A stretch of 64,000 nt of DNA from Pilimelia anulata (GCF_014647895.1 NZ_BMQB01000003.1:310001-374000), one strand, 5' to 3'. Shown: positions 7,708 through 16,497, counted from the stretch's first letter. The notes: generated by a model not told the origin, from the letters alone. Made by a program: numbers and translations.

Positions 7708-8115
7708 GCCCGGGACCACCCCCGCCCCGCCCCGGCCCACCGGCGCGGCGTCCCGGACCGGGGTGGCCGGCGGCCGTCCGGGCAGGCTTTTCCGTACGGG
7801 CGGCGGCGTGTCGCGGTGCCGGCCCGCGCGGCGCGCCGGCGGGTGCCCATGGCGCGCGAACCGGCGTTCGCGGCGGACCGCGCGTCCGGCCCCCGGATCG
7901 CCCGGGCGGGCGATATAAAGCAGGGGTTCGGCGTGACCCGCGGCGGTGCGGCAACACCGCGGCGGGCGCGGTGGCGCGGCGGTCGCCGCGGTCCGGCGGG
8001 AGGGGAGGGCCGGGGTGGCGAGCGGGTGTACGGCGGCGGTGCGGGCCGGTGAACAGTGCGGGCCGCAGCCGCTCGATCGGGTGGTGCGGGGTCGACCCGG
8101 CCGGCCGGCGCGCGG
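7708..8115. other. Non-coding gap between divergent genes
   Basis: The 400-base gap between the methyltransferase and the DUF2752 gene holds no convincing coding sequence. The only promoter-like element on the plus strand is TATAAA at 7914-7919, which could be the -10 for the DUF2752-RDD unit with a long leader. No matching -35 is visible. Confidence 0.4.
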
Positions 8116-8529
8116 ATGATCCGTCGGGCGGGGCGGCCGTACTCGGTACCCGAGCGGCTCGGCGGGGCGGGTGCGGCGGCGGCGGTGCTGGCGCTGGTCA
8201 CGCCCCGGGTCCGGGACGCGACGGGGCTCGGGCTGCCGTGTCCGCTGCGGGCGGTGACGGGGGTGCCCTGTCCGGCGTGCGGTCTGACGACCGCGGCGGA
8301 GGCGCTGGCGGGGCTGGATCCGCGGGCCGCGTTGGCGGCGAATCCGGCCGTGTTCCTGCTGGCCGGGGTCGCGCTGGGCGGGCTGGTGGCGTTCGGGGCG
8401 CGGGCGGCGGGGCTGCGCTCCGCGCCGGTGCCGTGGTCGCCGGCGGCCCGGCGGCGGGTCGGTGCCGCGGTCGCCGTGGTCGCGCTGGGGAGCTGGGTCG
8501 TCCAGCTCCACCGCTTCGGAATCCTGTAG
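8116..8529 (+). CDS. DUF2752 membrane protein
   Basis: This 137-residue protein carries the DUF2752 signature: a first cysteine in PCPLRAVTGV (C42), the motif PCPACGLTTA (C52, C55), then an LDPRAALAANP stretch between hydrophobic segments. Three transmembrane helices are likely. The role of the family is not established; the cysteines suggest metal or redox chemistry at the membrane. The ATG at 8116 is favoured; the frame is open further upstream to 8056. The RDD gene follows after 21 bases, and the two probably share a transcript ended by the hairpin at 8987. Confidence 0.75.
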   Translation: MIRRAGRPYSVPERLGGAGAAAAVLALVTPRVRDATGLGLPCPLRAVTGVPCPACGLTTAAEALAGLDPRAALAANPAVFLLAGVALGGLVAFGARAAGLRSAPVPWSPAARRRVGAAVAVVALGSWVVQLHRFGIL

Positions 8530-8550
8530 ACGAGAGAGCTTGGAGTGCAG

Positions 8551-8970
8551 ATGAACTTTGCGAACTGGGGCCAGCGGGTCGGCGCGTACCTGATCGACCA
8601 GGTGGCCGTGTCGGTGCCGTCGATCATCGGCAGCCTCGTGCAGGCCGCGACGATGGAGGACGGCCGGCCGACCGGTACGGGCATCGCGGTCAGCACGATC
8701 GGCAGCCTCATCACGCTCGGCCTGTGGATCTTCAACCGGGTGATCAAGCAGGGGAGGACCGGGCAGAGCTGGGGCAAGGGCGTGCTCGGGATCAAGCTGA
8801 TCCGGGAGGACAACGGGCAGCCGGTCGGCCCCGGCCTGGCGTTCGGCCGCGACGTGGCCCACCTGATCGACGCGATCATCTGCTACATCGGGTTCCTGTT
8901 CCCGCTCTGGGACGCCAAGCGGCAGACCATCGCGGACAAGATCGTCCGTACGGTGGTCGTCTCCGCCTGA
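8551..8970 (+). CDS. RDD family membrane protein
   Basis: This 139-residue protein begins with the RDD-type motif NWGQRVGAYLIDQVAV, including the conserved Arg and Asp, and has three hydrophobic segments and the GKGVLGIKLI stretch typical of the family. RDD proteins are small polytopic membrane proteins, some proposed to act in ion transport. The ATG at 8551 has a GGAG site 5 bases upstream, so it is preferred to the GTG two codons earlier. It lies downstream of the DUF2752 gene. Confidence 0.85.
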   Translation: MNFANWGQRVGAYLIDQVAVSVPSIIGSLVQAATMEDGRPTGTGIAVSTIGSLITLGLWIFNRVIKQGRTGQSWGKGVLGIKLIREDNGQPVGPGLAFGRDVAHLIDAIICYIGFLFPLWDAKRQTIADKIVRTVVVSA

Positions 8971-8986
8971 CGACCGCGCGACCGAC

Positions 8987-9016
8987 CGGGCCCGCCGCGC
9001 CGCCGCGGCGGGCCCG
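8987..9016 (+). terminator. Strong hairpin terminator after the RDD gene
   Basis: A perfect 13-base stem (8987-8999 with 9004-9016) encloses a CCGC loop 16 bases after the stop. There is no T tract, as is usual for actinobacterial terminators. Confidence 0.65.
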
Positions 9017-9235
9017 CCGTCCTCCCGGGCGGGGCACCGGGGCGCGGCCCGGTTCCGGGGCGTGGCGGTGCGCGGGTCCGGGGCGGGCTGGTTGGGGTTC
9101 CCGGGGCGGGTGGCGACCGGCGTTCCCGGCGTTCGGGAGCGATTCGCGGGTTCGCCGGACAGGCCCCGGGGCCGGTCGGAAACTGGGGGCTATCACGAAC
9201 GCCCGACCACCCACGCACGACGGGAGCGGACCGCC

Positions 9236-9715
9236 ATGAGCGCATCGACCGCCGAGTCCCCCACGGGTGCCACCCGGGCCGGGGGCAGCGGGCTGTTCAT
9301 CGGCAGTTGGCGGATCGGCACGCACCACGCGGGCGCGCCGGGCCTGGTCATCCACTGCACGTTCGACGCGGCCAGCGGGTCGGTGCACGGGCTCGGCCGG
9401 ATCGTCCGGGGGGCGACCGAGCCGCCGCTGGACCGGTCGGTGCGGCTGGACGGCGACTACACCTACCTGACGGTGCTGCCGGAGGCCAGCCACATCATGC
9501 TGACGCTGACCGGGTACCCGGTGCTGCACTGGCCGGCGCACGGCGGCACCGGGCCGGCGGCGCCGGCGGTGCTCAACCTGCGGCTGATGCTCGGCGCGGA
9601 CTGGCAGAGCGGTACCGCGACGTTCCAGTACTGCACAGCGGACGAGCAGTGGCACACCATCGAGTCCGCCCCCGGCACCGTGATCACCGACGCCGAGCAC
9701 GCCGGCACGCCCTGA
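9236..9715 (+). CDS. DUF1842-like protein
   Basis: The 159-residue protein resembles DUF1842 domains, with a GSWRIGTHHAGAPGL-like opening, a stretch in which a variable part is followed by PPLDRSVRLDGDYTYLTVL, and a late LTLTGYP motif. The domain is of unknown function and predicted to be mostly beta. No signal peptide is visible. The ATG at 9236 follows a GGGAGCGGA site. A second small protein starts 77 bases downstream with its own ribosome site, and a strong terminator closes the pair, so they are probably co-transcribed. Confidence 0.55.
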   Translation: MSASTAESPTGATRAGGSGLFIGSWRIGTHHAGAPGLVIHCTFDAASGSVHGLGRIVRGATEPPLDRSVRLDGDYTYLTVLPEASHIMLTLTGYPVLHWPAHGGTGPAAPAVLNLRLMLGADWQSGTATFQYCTADEQWHTIESAPGTVITDAEHAGTP

Positions 9716-9792
9716 TCCCCGGCCCGCCCTGACCCGGCCCGCCCCGACTTCCGGTACGACCCGACTTCCGGACCGCCTGAATTGGAGAGCGC

Positions 9793-10089
9793 ATGGACAT
9801 CGTGATCCTGAACCCCGAGGACGTCACCGCCACCTACCGGGCGGGCATCCTCACCATCGAGGCGTCCGGCCACGAGGACGGCGTCACGGACATCTCGATC
9901 GCCAGCGCGACCACGGAGGTGCTCAACCCGCCGCCGTTCCGCGTGCAGGGGCAGCAGTCGCCCGCGATCGGCTACTTCCCGTACCGGGTCGAGTCGTCGT
10001 TCCCGATGCCCGCCGACCCGCAGGAGATCATCATCGAGACGCCGAGCGGCGGCATGATGGTGCCGGTGCGGTCGCTGACCGCGCACTGA
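9793..10089 (+). CDS. Small hypothetical beta-rich protein
   Basis: This 98-residue protein has alternating hydrophobic and polar strands (VILNPEDVTATY, GILTIEASG, IIIETPSGGMMVPV) and no signal peptide or cysteines. No family is recognised. It has a clear GGAGAG ribosome site and sits between the DUF1842-like gene and a strong terminator, so it is probably the functional partner of that gene. Confidence 0.6.
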   Translation: MDIVILNPEDVTATYRAGILTIEASGHEDGVTDISIASATTEVLNPPPFRVQGQQSPAIGYFPYRVESSFPMPADPQEIIIETPSGGMMVPVRSLTAH

Positions 10090-10105
10090 GCGAACGCACA
10101 ACCCC

Positions 10106-10144
10106 CGCCGCCGTCCCCGGGTCCGCCAGCCGGGGGCGGCGGCG
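10106..10144 (+). terminator. Hairpin terminator of the DUF1842-like unit
   Basis: A 15-base stem (10106-10120 with 10130-10144, one T:G wobble) encloses a 9-base loop, 16 bases after the stop at 10089. The right arm is followed by TCCCCCTT. Confidence 0.65.
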
Positions 10145-10190
10145 TCCCCCTTGCCGCGGGCGCGCCCGCGACGACCGGAGCGGAGGGCCC

Positions 10191-10536
10191 GTGGACGCCG
10201 CGGCGCTGCTGGAGTACTGCCTGGCCAAGCCGGGTGCCCGGCCCGACGAGCCGTGGGAGGGGGGACCGCGTCGCCAAGGTCGGGGACAAGATCTTCGCGT
10301 TCCTCGGCGGGGCCGGCGGCACGGTCGGGCTCAAGTGCGGGCCGGACCGCGAGGTGGCCGACGAGTGGCTGCTGCGGTACCCGGACGACGCGGCGCCGAT
10401 GCCGTACCTGGCCCGGTACGGCTGGAACACGCTGCGGCTCGCCGGCGCGATCCCCGCGGCGGAGCTGCGGGAGGCAGTGGACGCCTCGTACGAGGCGGTC
10501 GTGCGCAAGCTCCCCCGGGCCGAGCGCCCGCAGTAG
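10191..10536 (+). pseudogene. MmcQ/YjbR family protein with a +1 frameshift
   Basis: A GTG at 10191 behind GGAGCGGAGGG opens a protein of the MmcQ/YjbR family, with an N-terminal ALLEYCLAKPGARPDEPWEG and then, in another frame, DRVAKVGDKIFAFLG and a C-terminal half ending at 10536. The frame breaks in a run of six Gs at 10259-10264; five Gs would join the two parts exactly. The corrected protein of about 114 residues has the usual family length, a small double-wing DNA-binding-like fold of unknown role. The lesion looks like a homopolymer sequencing error or a very recent mutation. Confidence 0.7.
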
Positions 10537-10547
10537 GCCGCGCCGGT

Positions 10548-10573
10548 GGCCGCCCGGGCCGGGGTGGGCGGCC
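10548..10573. terminator. Short hairpin between converging genes
   Basis: GGCCGCCC at 10548-10555 pairs with GGGCGGCC at 10566-10573 around a 10-base loop, between the ends of the MmcQ-type gene and the beta-helix gene. It could end transcription from both sides. Confidence 0.4.
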
Positions 10574-10600
10574 GGGGTCCCGGCGGGCGGGCCGCGGCGG

Positions 10601-11695
10601 TCAGCCGGCGGCGCAGGCGACGTTGGCCAGGCCGCGGCGGGCGCCCGTGGACGTGTTGTCGCAGGCCACCCGGTTGCCCAGCACCGGGTCGAAGTGGAAC
10701 GCCCAGCCGGGGCCGTCGACCTGCGCGGCGTTGCCGGCGAACAGGTTGCCCGTCCCCCAGCCGTCGACCGGGCTGTGCGTCTGGAAGCCGTCGCCGCGGG
10801 ACAGCCGGCCGCGGTTGTCGGTGACCCGCCAGCGGTTGCCCTTGAGGTCCACCCAGGCGTCCGCTGTCGTACCGGCGAGCCGGGAGCCGTCGAACGTGTT
10901 GTCGGCGATCCGCCCGCCCGTCGTCCCCTCGTGCGCCTCGACCGCCTCGGCGGTGGTCGCGGAGACCCGGTTGCCCTGGATGACGTTGCGGTCGGCGGCG
11001 TCCGGCTCGCAGTCGGCGACCGCGCACCAGTGCGTCGCCGGGGTGCCGACCCGGATGCCGACGCCGGAGTACGGCCGGAGCAGTCCGGCCCGCCGGACCG
11101 TGCTGCCCTGCACGACGTTGTCGCTGGCGAACCGGCGCAGGTGGATCGCGGTCTCGCCGGTCCGCTCGACGGTCAGGCCCTGCACGACCACCCGGCGGGC
11201 GCCGTCCAGCACCAGGCCCCGCAGGCCGTTGCGGACGGTGAAGCCGACCAGCCGGACGTGTGCCAGGTCGACCAGCCGCAGCACCTCGCCGGCGGCCCGG
11301 CTGCCGGCGTCGAGCACCGCGCGCGGACCGCCGCACAGGTACACCGGGGCGGCGGCGGTGCCGCCGGCGCGCAGCGTGAACCGGCCGCCGTAGACGCCGT
11401 CGGCGAGCGCGATCGAGGTACCGGGCCGCACCCGGTCCAGGGCGGCGGCGAGCCGGTTCGCGCCGCGCACCCGGACGGTCGGGGTGGGGCAGGTCACCGC
11501 CGGCGGTACGGCCGGGGCGGCCGCCGCGTCGGCCAGCGGGACGGCCGGGCGCGGCGGCGGGGGCGCGGCCGCCCCGTTCGGCGGCGGGCGCAGCACCGCC
11601 AGCACCGCCACCGCGGTCGCGGCGAGCGCGATCGTCACGGCGCCGGCCACCGCGAGCGGCGGCATGCGCGTGGTCAGGACCCGTTCGGTGGACAC
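10601..11695 (-). CDS. Membrane-anchored right-handed beta-helix protein
   Basis: The 364-residue protein has an N-terminal hydrophobic helix (about residues 12-35) and a Pro/Ala linker. A long parallel beta-helix follows, with repeated short strands around Asn/Gly turns (DNVVQGSTV, DRNVIQGNRV, GRIADNTFDGS, GNLFAGNA), as in pectate-lyase-like and NosD-like folds. It opens with AALDRVRPGTSIALADGVYGG, the usual start of such domains. It is probably an exported polysaccharide-binding or -cleaving protein; no catalytic residues can be assigned. The GTG at 11695 is chosen because a GGAG site lies 8 bases upstream; an ATG ten codons later and starts further upstream are possible. Confidence 0.7.
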   Translation of the reverse strand: MSTERVLTTRMPPLAVAGAVTIALAATAVAVLAVLRPPPNGAAAPPPPRPAVPLADAAAAPAVPPAVTCPTPTVRVRGANRLAAALDRVRPGTSIALADGVYGGRFTLRAGGTAAAPVYLCGGPRAVLDAGSRAAGEVLRLVDLAHVRLVGFTVRNGLRGLVLDGARRVVVQGLTVERTGETAIHLRRFASDNVVQGSTVRRAGLLRPYSGVGIRVGTPATHWCAVADCEPDAADRNVIQGNRVSATTAEAVEAHEGTTGGRIADNTFDGSRLAGTTADAWVDLKGNRWRVTDNRGRLSRGDGFQTHSPVDGWGTGNLFAGNAAQVDGPGWAFHFDPVLGNRVACDNTSTGARRGLANVACAAG

Positions 11696-12266
11696 GGCGG
11701 CCACTCCTTCGGTCCGACGAAATCCGGCGCGGTCGGGCGCAACGGACACACCGGGAACAACGACGGCGAGCCGGTCGGGTCACCACAGTGGAGGTGAGGA
11801 CTGCGTCACCACACGGCGGGTTACCGGGGTAGCGACGATGGCCTATGGTGAGGTCGCAGGCGCATCGACGGGCTCCACAGTGGCCCGGCGGCGAGAGCGG
11901 CCCGGCGGCGAGCGCGGCCGCGGGCCGCGCGGTTCAGCGACCGGACGGTCCCCGGGGCCGGTGGTCCAGCGGCCCCGGTGGCCCGGCGGTCGAGTGGCCG
12001 GGCGGCTGCGTCCCGGCACGTGACGACCCAAGAGGCGAAGTGGTGGAGTACCCGGTGCGCCCCGGCGGAGCCGCACCGGCCCCGCGAAACCGTCGGCGGC
12101 CGACGCGCCGGGCTGACCGGACGGCCAGCCGCGACACGCCGGCCGGCGGCGCGCCCGCACCCGACGGCCCGCAGGCGGTCATCCGGGCTTCGACGCGCCG
12201 AAACCGGGCAGGCAATTCGCACCGGTCGTGGAGCCAACCTCGTTCTGCCAGCGGTGTCGATACGGC
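11696..12266. other. Long GC-rich intergenic region with degenerate tandem units
   Basis: No credible gene is seen in these 570 bases. Between 11881 and 12010 a GGCCCGGCGGCGAG-like unit recurs in degenerate form, giving a purine-biased, low-complexity tract. Open frames on both strands here have arginine- and proline-rich translations typical of non-coding GC-rich DNA. The promoter of the phosphatase that follows probably lies in its last 100 bases, but no clear boxes were found. Confidence 0.4.
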
Positions 12267-13397
12267 ATGCTGAACCTCATACCCATGCGAATCCCACGCC
12301 CGGGCCGTCGCCCGCTCAGCTCTGGTTCCCGCGCCGGCCTCGGCGCGGCTTTCGTGCTGGTCGCACTGGTGTCGATCATCGAGCTGGCGGACGGGCGGGA
12401 CGCCAACTACGTCGGCCTGCTGGCGGCGGCGCCGTTCCTCGCGGCGGCGTTCGCCGCCTGGCCGGTGGTCCTGGCGGCCGGTGTCGTGGCGAGCCTGCTC
12501 GGCATTGTCTTCGCGGTGCTCACCGGCGAGTTCTCGCAGACCGCGGTGATCAACGTGCTGGGCATCATCGCGGCCACCGGCATCGCCTCCGGGGTGGCCA
12601 CGCTGCGCCAGCGGCAGTCGCAGCGGATCGCCGAGCTGACCCGGCTGGCCTCGGTGGCCCAGCAGGCGGTGCTGCGCCCGCTCGGCCCGCAGATCGGCAT
12701 GCTGCCGGTGGCCGGGCGGTACATCTCGGCGACGGCGGCCGCCGACATCGGCGGCGACCTGTACGAGGCGCTGGACACGCCGTACGGGGCGCGGATCATC
12801 ATCGGCGACGTGCGCGGCAAGGGGCTGGACGCGGTCCGGCTGGCCAGCATCGTGCTGGGCTCGTACCGGCACGTCGCGTACGAGCGGGCCGACCTGCGGG
12901 CGATCGTCTCGGACCTGGACCGGGCGGTGGCCCGCTCGGTCGGCGACGAGGACTTCGTCACGGCGGCGCTGGTCGAGGAGCGCGGCGGCACGCTGACGAT
13001 CGTCAACTGCGGGCATCCGCCGCCGCTGCTGCTGCGCCGCGGCCGGGTGATCACGCTGGACCCGCCATCGCCCGCCCCGCCGCTGGGCTTCATGCCGGTG
13101 GTGAAGCCGCGGGTGGAGCGGCTGGAGCCGGGCGACCGGCTGCTGCTGTTCACCGACGGGCTGGGCGAGGCCCGCCGGGACGGGGTGTTCTTCCCGACCG
13201 CCGAGCGGGCCTGGCGCCTGCTCGGCCACGGGACCGTCGGGGACGGGCTGGCGTCGCTGGAGTCGGCGCTGGTCGAGTGGGTCCGCGGGCAGCTCGACGA
13301 CGACATCGCGCTGGTCCTGATGGAGTACGTGGGGCCCCGCTCGGCGAGCCGCGACGCGGCCGTCCCGAGCTGGGAGGTCGAGGCGCCCGGCCACTGA
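12267..13397 (+). CDS. SpoIIE/RsbU-type PP2C serine phosphatase with membrane domain
   Basis: The 376-residue protein has four to five N-terminal transmembrane helices (about residues 25-110). A PP2C domain of the SpoIIE class follows, recognised by ADIGGDLYEAL, the metal-binding IIGDVRGKGLDA, VNCGHPPPLLL, LLLFTDGLGEAR and the final LDDDIALVLMEY. Such proteins dephosphorylate anti-anti-sigma factors or related STAS partners and so control sigma factors, here probably in response to an envelope signal. No cognate anti-sigma or STAS gene is adjacent. Starts at 12228, 12267 and 12285 are all possible; none has a strong ribosome site. Confidence 0.85.
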   Translation: MLNLIPMRIPRPGRRPLSSGSRAGLGAAFVLVALVSIIELADGRDANYVGLLAAAPFLAAAFAAWPVVLAAGVVASLLGIVFAVLTGEFSQTAVINVLGIIAATGIASGVATLRQRQSQRIAELTRLASVAQQAVLRPLGPQIGMLPVAGRYISATAAADIGGDLYEALDTPYGARIIIGDVRGKGLDAVRLASIVLGSYRHVAYERADLRAIVSDLDRAVARSVGDEDFVTAALVEERGGTLTIVNCGHPPPLLLRRGRVITLDPPSPAPPLGFMPVVKPRVERLEPGDRLLLFTDGLGEARRDGVFFPTAERAWRLLGHGTVGDGLASLESALVEWVRGQLDDDIALVLMEYVGPRSASRDAAVPSWEVEAPGH

Positions 13398-13569
13398 GCC
13401 GCCCGCCCTCTCCCCGCCGCGCCGCCCGCCGCCGGGGCCCGGCCGCCCGCACCGCCGCCCGCCGCCGGGCTCGCCGTTGTCGCCTGTCCGGAATCACCCG
13501 TACCCGCCGCCGGCTGTAGTTCGGCGCGCGCCGGCCGATGGTGCACGCGCGGGTCGTCCCGGCGACCCG

Positions 13570-13599
13570 TTGTTCAGGTTACCGGTTGGTAGGTAATAT
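13570..13599 (+). promoter_or_regulatory. Sigma-70-type promoter of the acyl-CoA dehydrogenase gene
   Basis: TTGTTC at 13570-13575 and TAATAT at 13594-13599 are separated by 18 bases, placing the start of transcription near 13606. An inverted repeat TTACC-N8-GGTAA (13579-13596) lies within the spacer. Confidence 0.5.
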
Positions 13600-13602
13600 G
13601 TA

Positions 13603-13618
13603 GTTACTCGCCAGTAAC
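13603..13618. promoter_or_regulatory. Palindromic operator, probably TetR-family
   Basis: GTTACT and AGTAAC form a perfect inverted repeat around a 4-base spacer, directly downstream of the -10 box and over the predicted transcription start. Together with the TTACC/GGTAA repeat just upstream it provides two overlapping TTAC-based sites. TetR-type repressors of fatty-acid genes often use TTACT-like half-sites. No regulator gene is adjacent, so the repressor would act in trans. Confidence 0.55.
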
Positions 13619-13644
13619 CACGCCCGCGTGCCGGAGGTGTCGAC

Positions 13645-15498
13645 GTGAGCCACTACCGCAGCAACCTGCGTGACCTGCAGTTCAACCTGTTCGAGGTGCT
13701 CGGCTCCGGGGCGTACGGCGCCGGGCCCTACGGCGACATGGACGCCGACACCGCGCGCGACCTGCTCGCCGAGGTCGACCGGATGGCCCGCGAGGACCTG
13801 GCGCCGAGCTTCGCCGCCGCCGACCGGAACCCGCCCGTCTTCGACCCGGCCGCGCACACCGCGCCGCTGCCGGCGGACTTCAAGCGGGCGTACCACACGT
13901 TCATGGACGCCGAGTTCTGGCGCGTGCACCTGCCGCCGGAGCTGGGCGGCACCCTCGCCCCGCGGACCCTCCAGTGGGCCGTCGCCGAGCTGGTGCTGGG
14001 CGCCAACCCGGCGCTGTGGATGTACGCGTCCGGGCCGTCGTTCGCGCACGTGCTGTACGAGGAGGGCACGGCCGAGCAGCGGCGCTGGGCCCAGCTCTTC
14101 GTGGACAGGGGCTGGGGCTCGACGATGGTGCTCACCGAGCCGGACGCCGGCTCGGACGTCGGCGCCGGCCGCACCCGGGCGATCCCGCAGCCGGACGGCT
14201 CCTGGCACCTCGAGGGCGTGAAGCGGTTCATCACCTCCGGCGAGCACGACCTGACGGAGAACATCGTCCACTATGTCCTCGCCCGGCCGGTCGGCGTCGA
14301 GGGCGCGGGCGGGCCCGGCACCAAGGGGCTGTCGCTGTTCGTCGTGCCGAAGTACCACTTCGACCCGGAGACCGGCGCGCTCGGCGCCCGCAACGGCGTG
14401 TACGCCACGAACGTCGAGCACAAGATGGGCCTCAAGGTCTCCAACACCTGCGAGCTGACGTTCGGCGAGCACGGCGCGCCGGCCGTCGGCTGGCTCATGG
14501 GCGACGTGCACGAGGGCATCCGGCAGATGTTCCGGATCATCGAGAACGCCCGGATGCTGGTCGGCACGAAGTCGATGGCGACGCTGTCCACCGGGTACCT
14601 CAACGCCCTCGACTACGCCCGCGGCCGGGTGCAGGGCCCCGACCTGGCCCGGGCCGCGGACAAGACCGCGCCGCGGGTGCCGATCATCGCGCACCCGGAC
14701 GTGCGCCGCTCGCTGCTGCTGCAGAAGGCGTACGCCGAGGGCCTGCGCGCCCTCGTCTGCTACGCGGCGCACTGGCAGGACGCGGTCGCGCTGGCCGAGG
14801 CCGACGGGGACGAGCGCGGCGCCCGCCGGGCCGCCCGGATCAACGACCTGCTGCTGCCGCTGGTGAAGGGCTGCGGCTCGGAGCGGGCGTACGAGCTGCT
14901 CGGGGCGGAGGCGTTGCAGACGTTCGGCGGCTCGGGCTTCCTGCAGGACTACCCGGTCGAGCAGTACGTGCGCGACGCCAAGATCGACACGCTGTACGAG
15001 GGCACCACGGCGATCCAGAGCCTCGACTTCCTGTTCCGGAAGATCGTCAAGGACGGCGGGAAGGCGCTGCTGGCGCTCGCGGGCGAGATCCGGGCGTTCG
15101 TCGGCAGCGAGGCCGGCAACGGGCGGCTCAAGGACGTCCGGCTCGGGCTGGGTGCCGCCGCCGCGGACCTGCAGGCGATGGTCGAGACGCTCGGCGGCTG
15201 GCTGGCCGAGGCGCAGTTCGGCGAGCCGGAGCGGGTGTACCTGGTCGGCCTGCACTCGCGCCGGTTCCTGCTCGCCGCGGGCGACGTGGTGATCGGCTGG
15301 CTGCTCGCCCGGCAGGCGGAGGTGGCGCTGGCCGCGCTGACCGACGGCTGCGCGCCGGGGGACGTCGCCTTCTACGAGGGCAAGGTCACCGCCGCCCGGT
15401 TCTTCGCCGCCGAGGTGCTGCCGCGGCTGGCGGCCGACCGGCGGGTGCTGGAGCACGCCACCGCGGACGCGATGGAGCTGCCCGACGCCGCATTCTGA
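13645..15498 (+). CDS. Acyl-CoA dehydrogenase of the long (about 610-residue) class
   Basis: The 617-residue flavoenzyme oxidises acyl-CoA to the trans-2-enoyl form. The N-terminal [14 protein letters not shown] segment is typical of the long actinobacterial class (FadE5-like). The central domain has [13 protein letters not shown] and the FAD-contacting region. The C-terminal half has [16 protein letters not shown] and the likely catalytic base Glu452 in LYEGTTAIQ, with the extra C-terminal domain after it. The GTG at 13645 has a GGAGGT site 6 bases upstream. The gene stands alone under a promoter with palindromic operators, so it is likely regulated by fatty acids. The substrate chain length is not readable. 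Confidence 0.9.
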   Translation: MSHYRSNLRDLQFNLFEVLGSGAYGAGPYGDMDADTARDLLAEVDRMAREDLAPSFAAADRNPPVFDPAAHTAPLPADFKRAYHTFMDAEFWRVHLPPELGGTLAPRTLQWAVAELVLGANPALWMYASGPSFAHVLYEEGTAEQRRWAQLFVDRGWGSTMVLTEPDAGSDVGAGRTRAIPQPDGSWHLEGVKRFITSGEHDLTENIVHYVLARPVGVEGAGGPGTKGLSLFVVPKYHFDPETGALGARNGVYATNVEHKMGLKVSNTCELTFGEHGAPAVGWLMGDVHEGIRQMFRIIENARMLVGTKSMATLSTGYLNALDYARGRVQGPDLARAADKTAPRVPIIAHPDVRRSLLLQKAYAEGLRALVCYAAHWQDAVALAEADGDERGARRAARINDLLLPLVKGCGSERAYELLGAEALQTFGGSGFLQDYPVEQYVRDAKIDTLYEGTTAIQSLDFLFRKIVKDGGKALLALAGEIRAFVGSEAGNGRLKDVRLGLGAAAADLQAMVETLGGWLAEAQFGEPERVYLVGLHSRRFLLAAGDVVIGWLLARQAEVALAALTDGCAPGDVAFYEGKVTAARFFAAEVLPRLAADRRVLEHATADAMELPDAAF

Positions 15499-15659
15499 AA
15501 TCGTCCTACCGTTGCCCCGCCGCCGGGTCGACTGCGGCTTGATACCGGAACGACCCGAATTCGCCGTATGCGTGTGGCCTGCGCCGCACATTCCGGGATT
15601 GCGGCCGGCACTGTCGGCCGTACGGGGTTATCCTGGTATATCCGGCGAAGGAGTGCGAT

Positions 15660-15950
15660 ATGGGAATTGGTGGCGGCATTTTCCTTATGGCCATCGGCGC
15701 GATTCTCGCGTACGCGATCAATGTGGATGTGAAGTACGTCGATCTCCGCGTCACCGGCTGGATCTTCATCCTGACCGGGCTCGTCACGGTCCTGCTGACC
15801 ATCTGGTACCTGATGTCCCGCCGGCGCCAGAACGGCACCATGCGCGGGGTCGACCGCTCGGTACTGGAGGAGACCCGGCTCGCGCACGGTCACGCCGTGG
15901 TCGACCCGGAGCCGATCGCCAGCCACCTGCGGCCGCCGATGGAGCCGTGA
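15660..15950 (+). CDS. DUF6458 family small membrane protein (copy 1)
   Basis: The 96-residue protein starts MGIGGGIFLMAIGAILAYAI and has two transmembrane helices separated by a short loop (VKYVDLRVTG), then a cytosolic basic and acidic tail. This matches DUF6458, an actinobacterial family of unknown role. A GAAGGAG ribosome site precedes the ATG. A paralogue lies at 16587, on the other side of the sixA gene. The upstream gap (15499-15659) holds no gene; TATCCT near 15629 could be a -10 box. Confidence 0.8.
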   Translation: MGIGGGIFLMAIGAILAYAINVDVKYVDLRVTGWIFILTGLVTVLLTIWYLMSRRRQNGTMRGVDRSVLEETRLAHGHAVVDPEPIASHLRPPMEP

Positions 15951-15955
15951 CGGCG

Positions 15956-15979
15956 CGCCCCGGGGGCGATCCCGGGGCG
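15956..15979. terminator. Hairpin between converging DUF6458 and sixA genes
   Basis: CGCCCCGGG at 15956-15964 pairs perfectly with CCCGGGGCG at 15971-15979 around a 6-base loop. It starts 6 bases after the DUF6458 stop and can serve both strands. Confidence 0.5.
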
Positions 15980-15996
15980 GTGGGCCGCGCGGCGGG

Positions 15997-16497
15997 TCAG
16001 CCGGCGCGCGGGGTGTGCTGCTCGACCAGGACGGCGTCGCCCGCGCCCAGCCGCGCCCACGGCACCCGCGGCCGGTGCACGGCGATCCCGGACGTGCGCA
16101 GGCCGCCCTCCTCGACCGCGGCCGGCGCCAGCAGCGCCGACATGTCCGAGACGGTCGGATTGTGGCCGACCAGCAGGACCGTCCCCGCGTGCTCGCCCAG
16201 GTCGTGCAGCAGCGCGAGCACGCCCGGCGCGCCCGACTCGTAGATCTCCGCGCGGTACGTGACCTCCGGCCGGGCGGCGTCGGCCAGCGCCACCGCGACC
16301 GCGTGCCAGGTCTGGCGGGTGCGCCGGGCCGGCGAGCACAGGACAACGTCCGGAATGTACTGCTTGCGGCGTAACCAGGCGCCGGCCGCGGCGGCGTCGC
16401 CGTGGCCGCGGGTGGTGAGCGGGCGGTCGAAGTCCGGGCCGTCGTCCGGGCGGGCGGCCTTGGCGTGGCGGAGCAGCACGAGCGTGGTCACCCGCAC
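15997..16497 (-). CDS. sixA: SixA-type phosphohistidine phosphatase
   Basis: The 166-residue protein is a histidine phosphatase of the SixA branch, with the catalytic RHAKA motif (His11), DFDRPLTTRG, SPARRTRQTW and the second catalytic His112 in LLVGHNPTVSD. In proteobacteria SixA removes phosphate from phosphohistidine in phosphotransfer proteins. In actinobacteria the target is not known. It reads opposite to and between two DUF6458 paralogues, a layout that suggests a link with them. Confidence 0.85.
   Translation of the reverse strand: MRVTTLVLLRHAKAARPDDGPDFDRPLTTRGHGDAAAAGAWLRRKQYIPDVVLCSPARRTRQTWHAVAVALADAARPEVTYRAEIYESGAPGVLALLHDLGEHAGTVLLVGHNPTVSDMSALLAPAAVEEGGLRTSGIAVHRPRVPWARLGAGDAVLVEQHTPRAG

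Noticed and set aside
5811..9700. Long open frames on both strands over the vsr/methyltransferase/RDD region
   Set aside because: Their translations are low-complexity Arg/Pro/Ala sequence, while the alternative frames give well-conserved motifs with proper starts.
11821..12237. A 138-codon minus-strand frame in the gap before the SpoIIE-type phosphatase
   Set aside because: Arg/Ala/Pro-rich translation over a degenerate repeat tract, no ribosome site, no motif.
13579..15591. A 670-codon open frame on the minus strand over the acyl-CoA dehydrogenase gene
   Set aside because: It is antisense to a clear enzyme gene and its translation is Arg/Gly/Val-rich without motifs; it exists because third positions are nearly all G or C.
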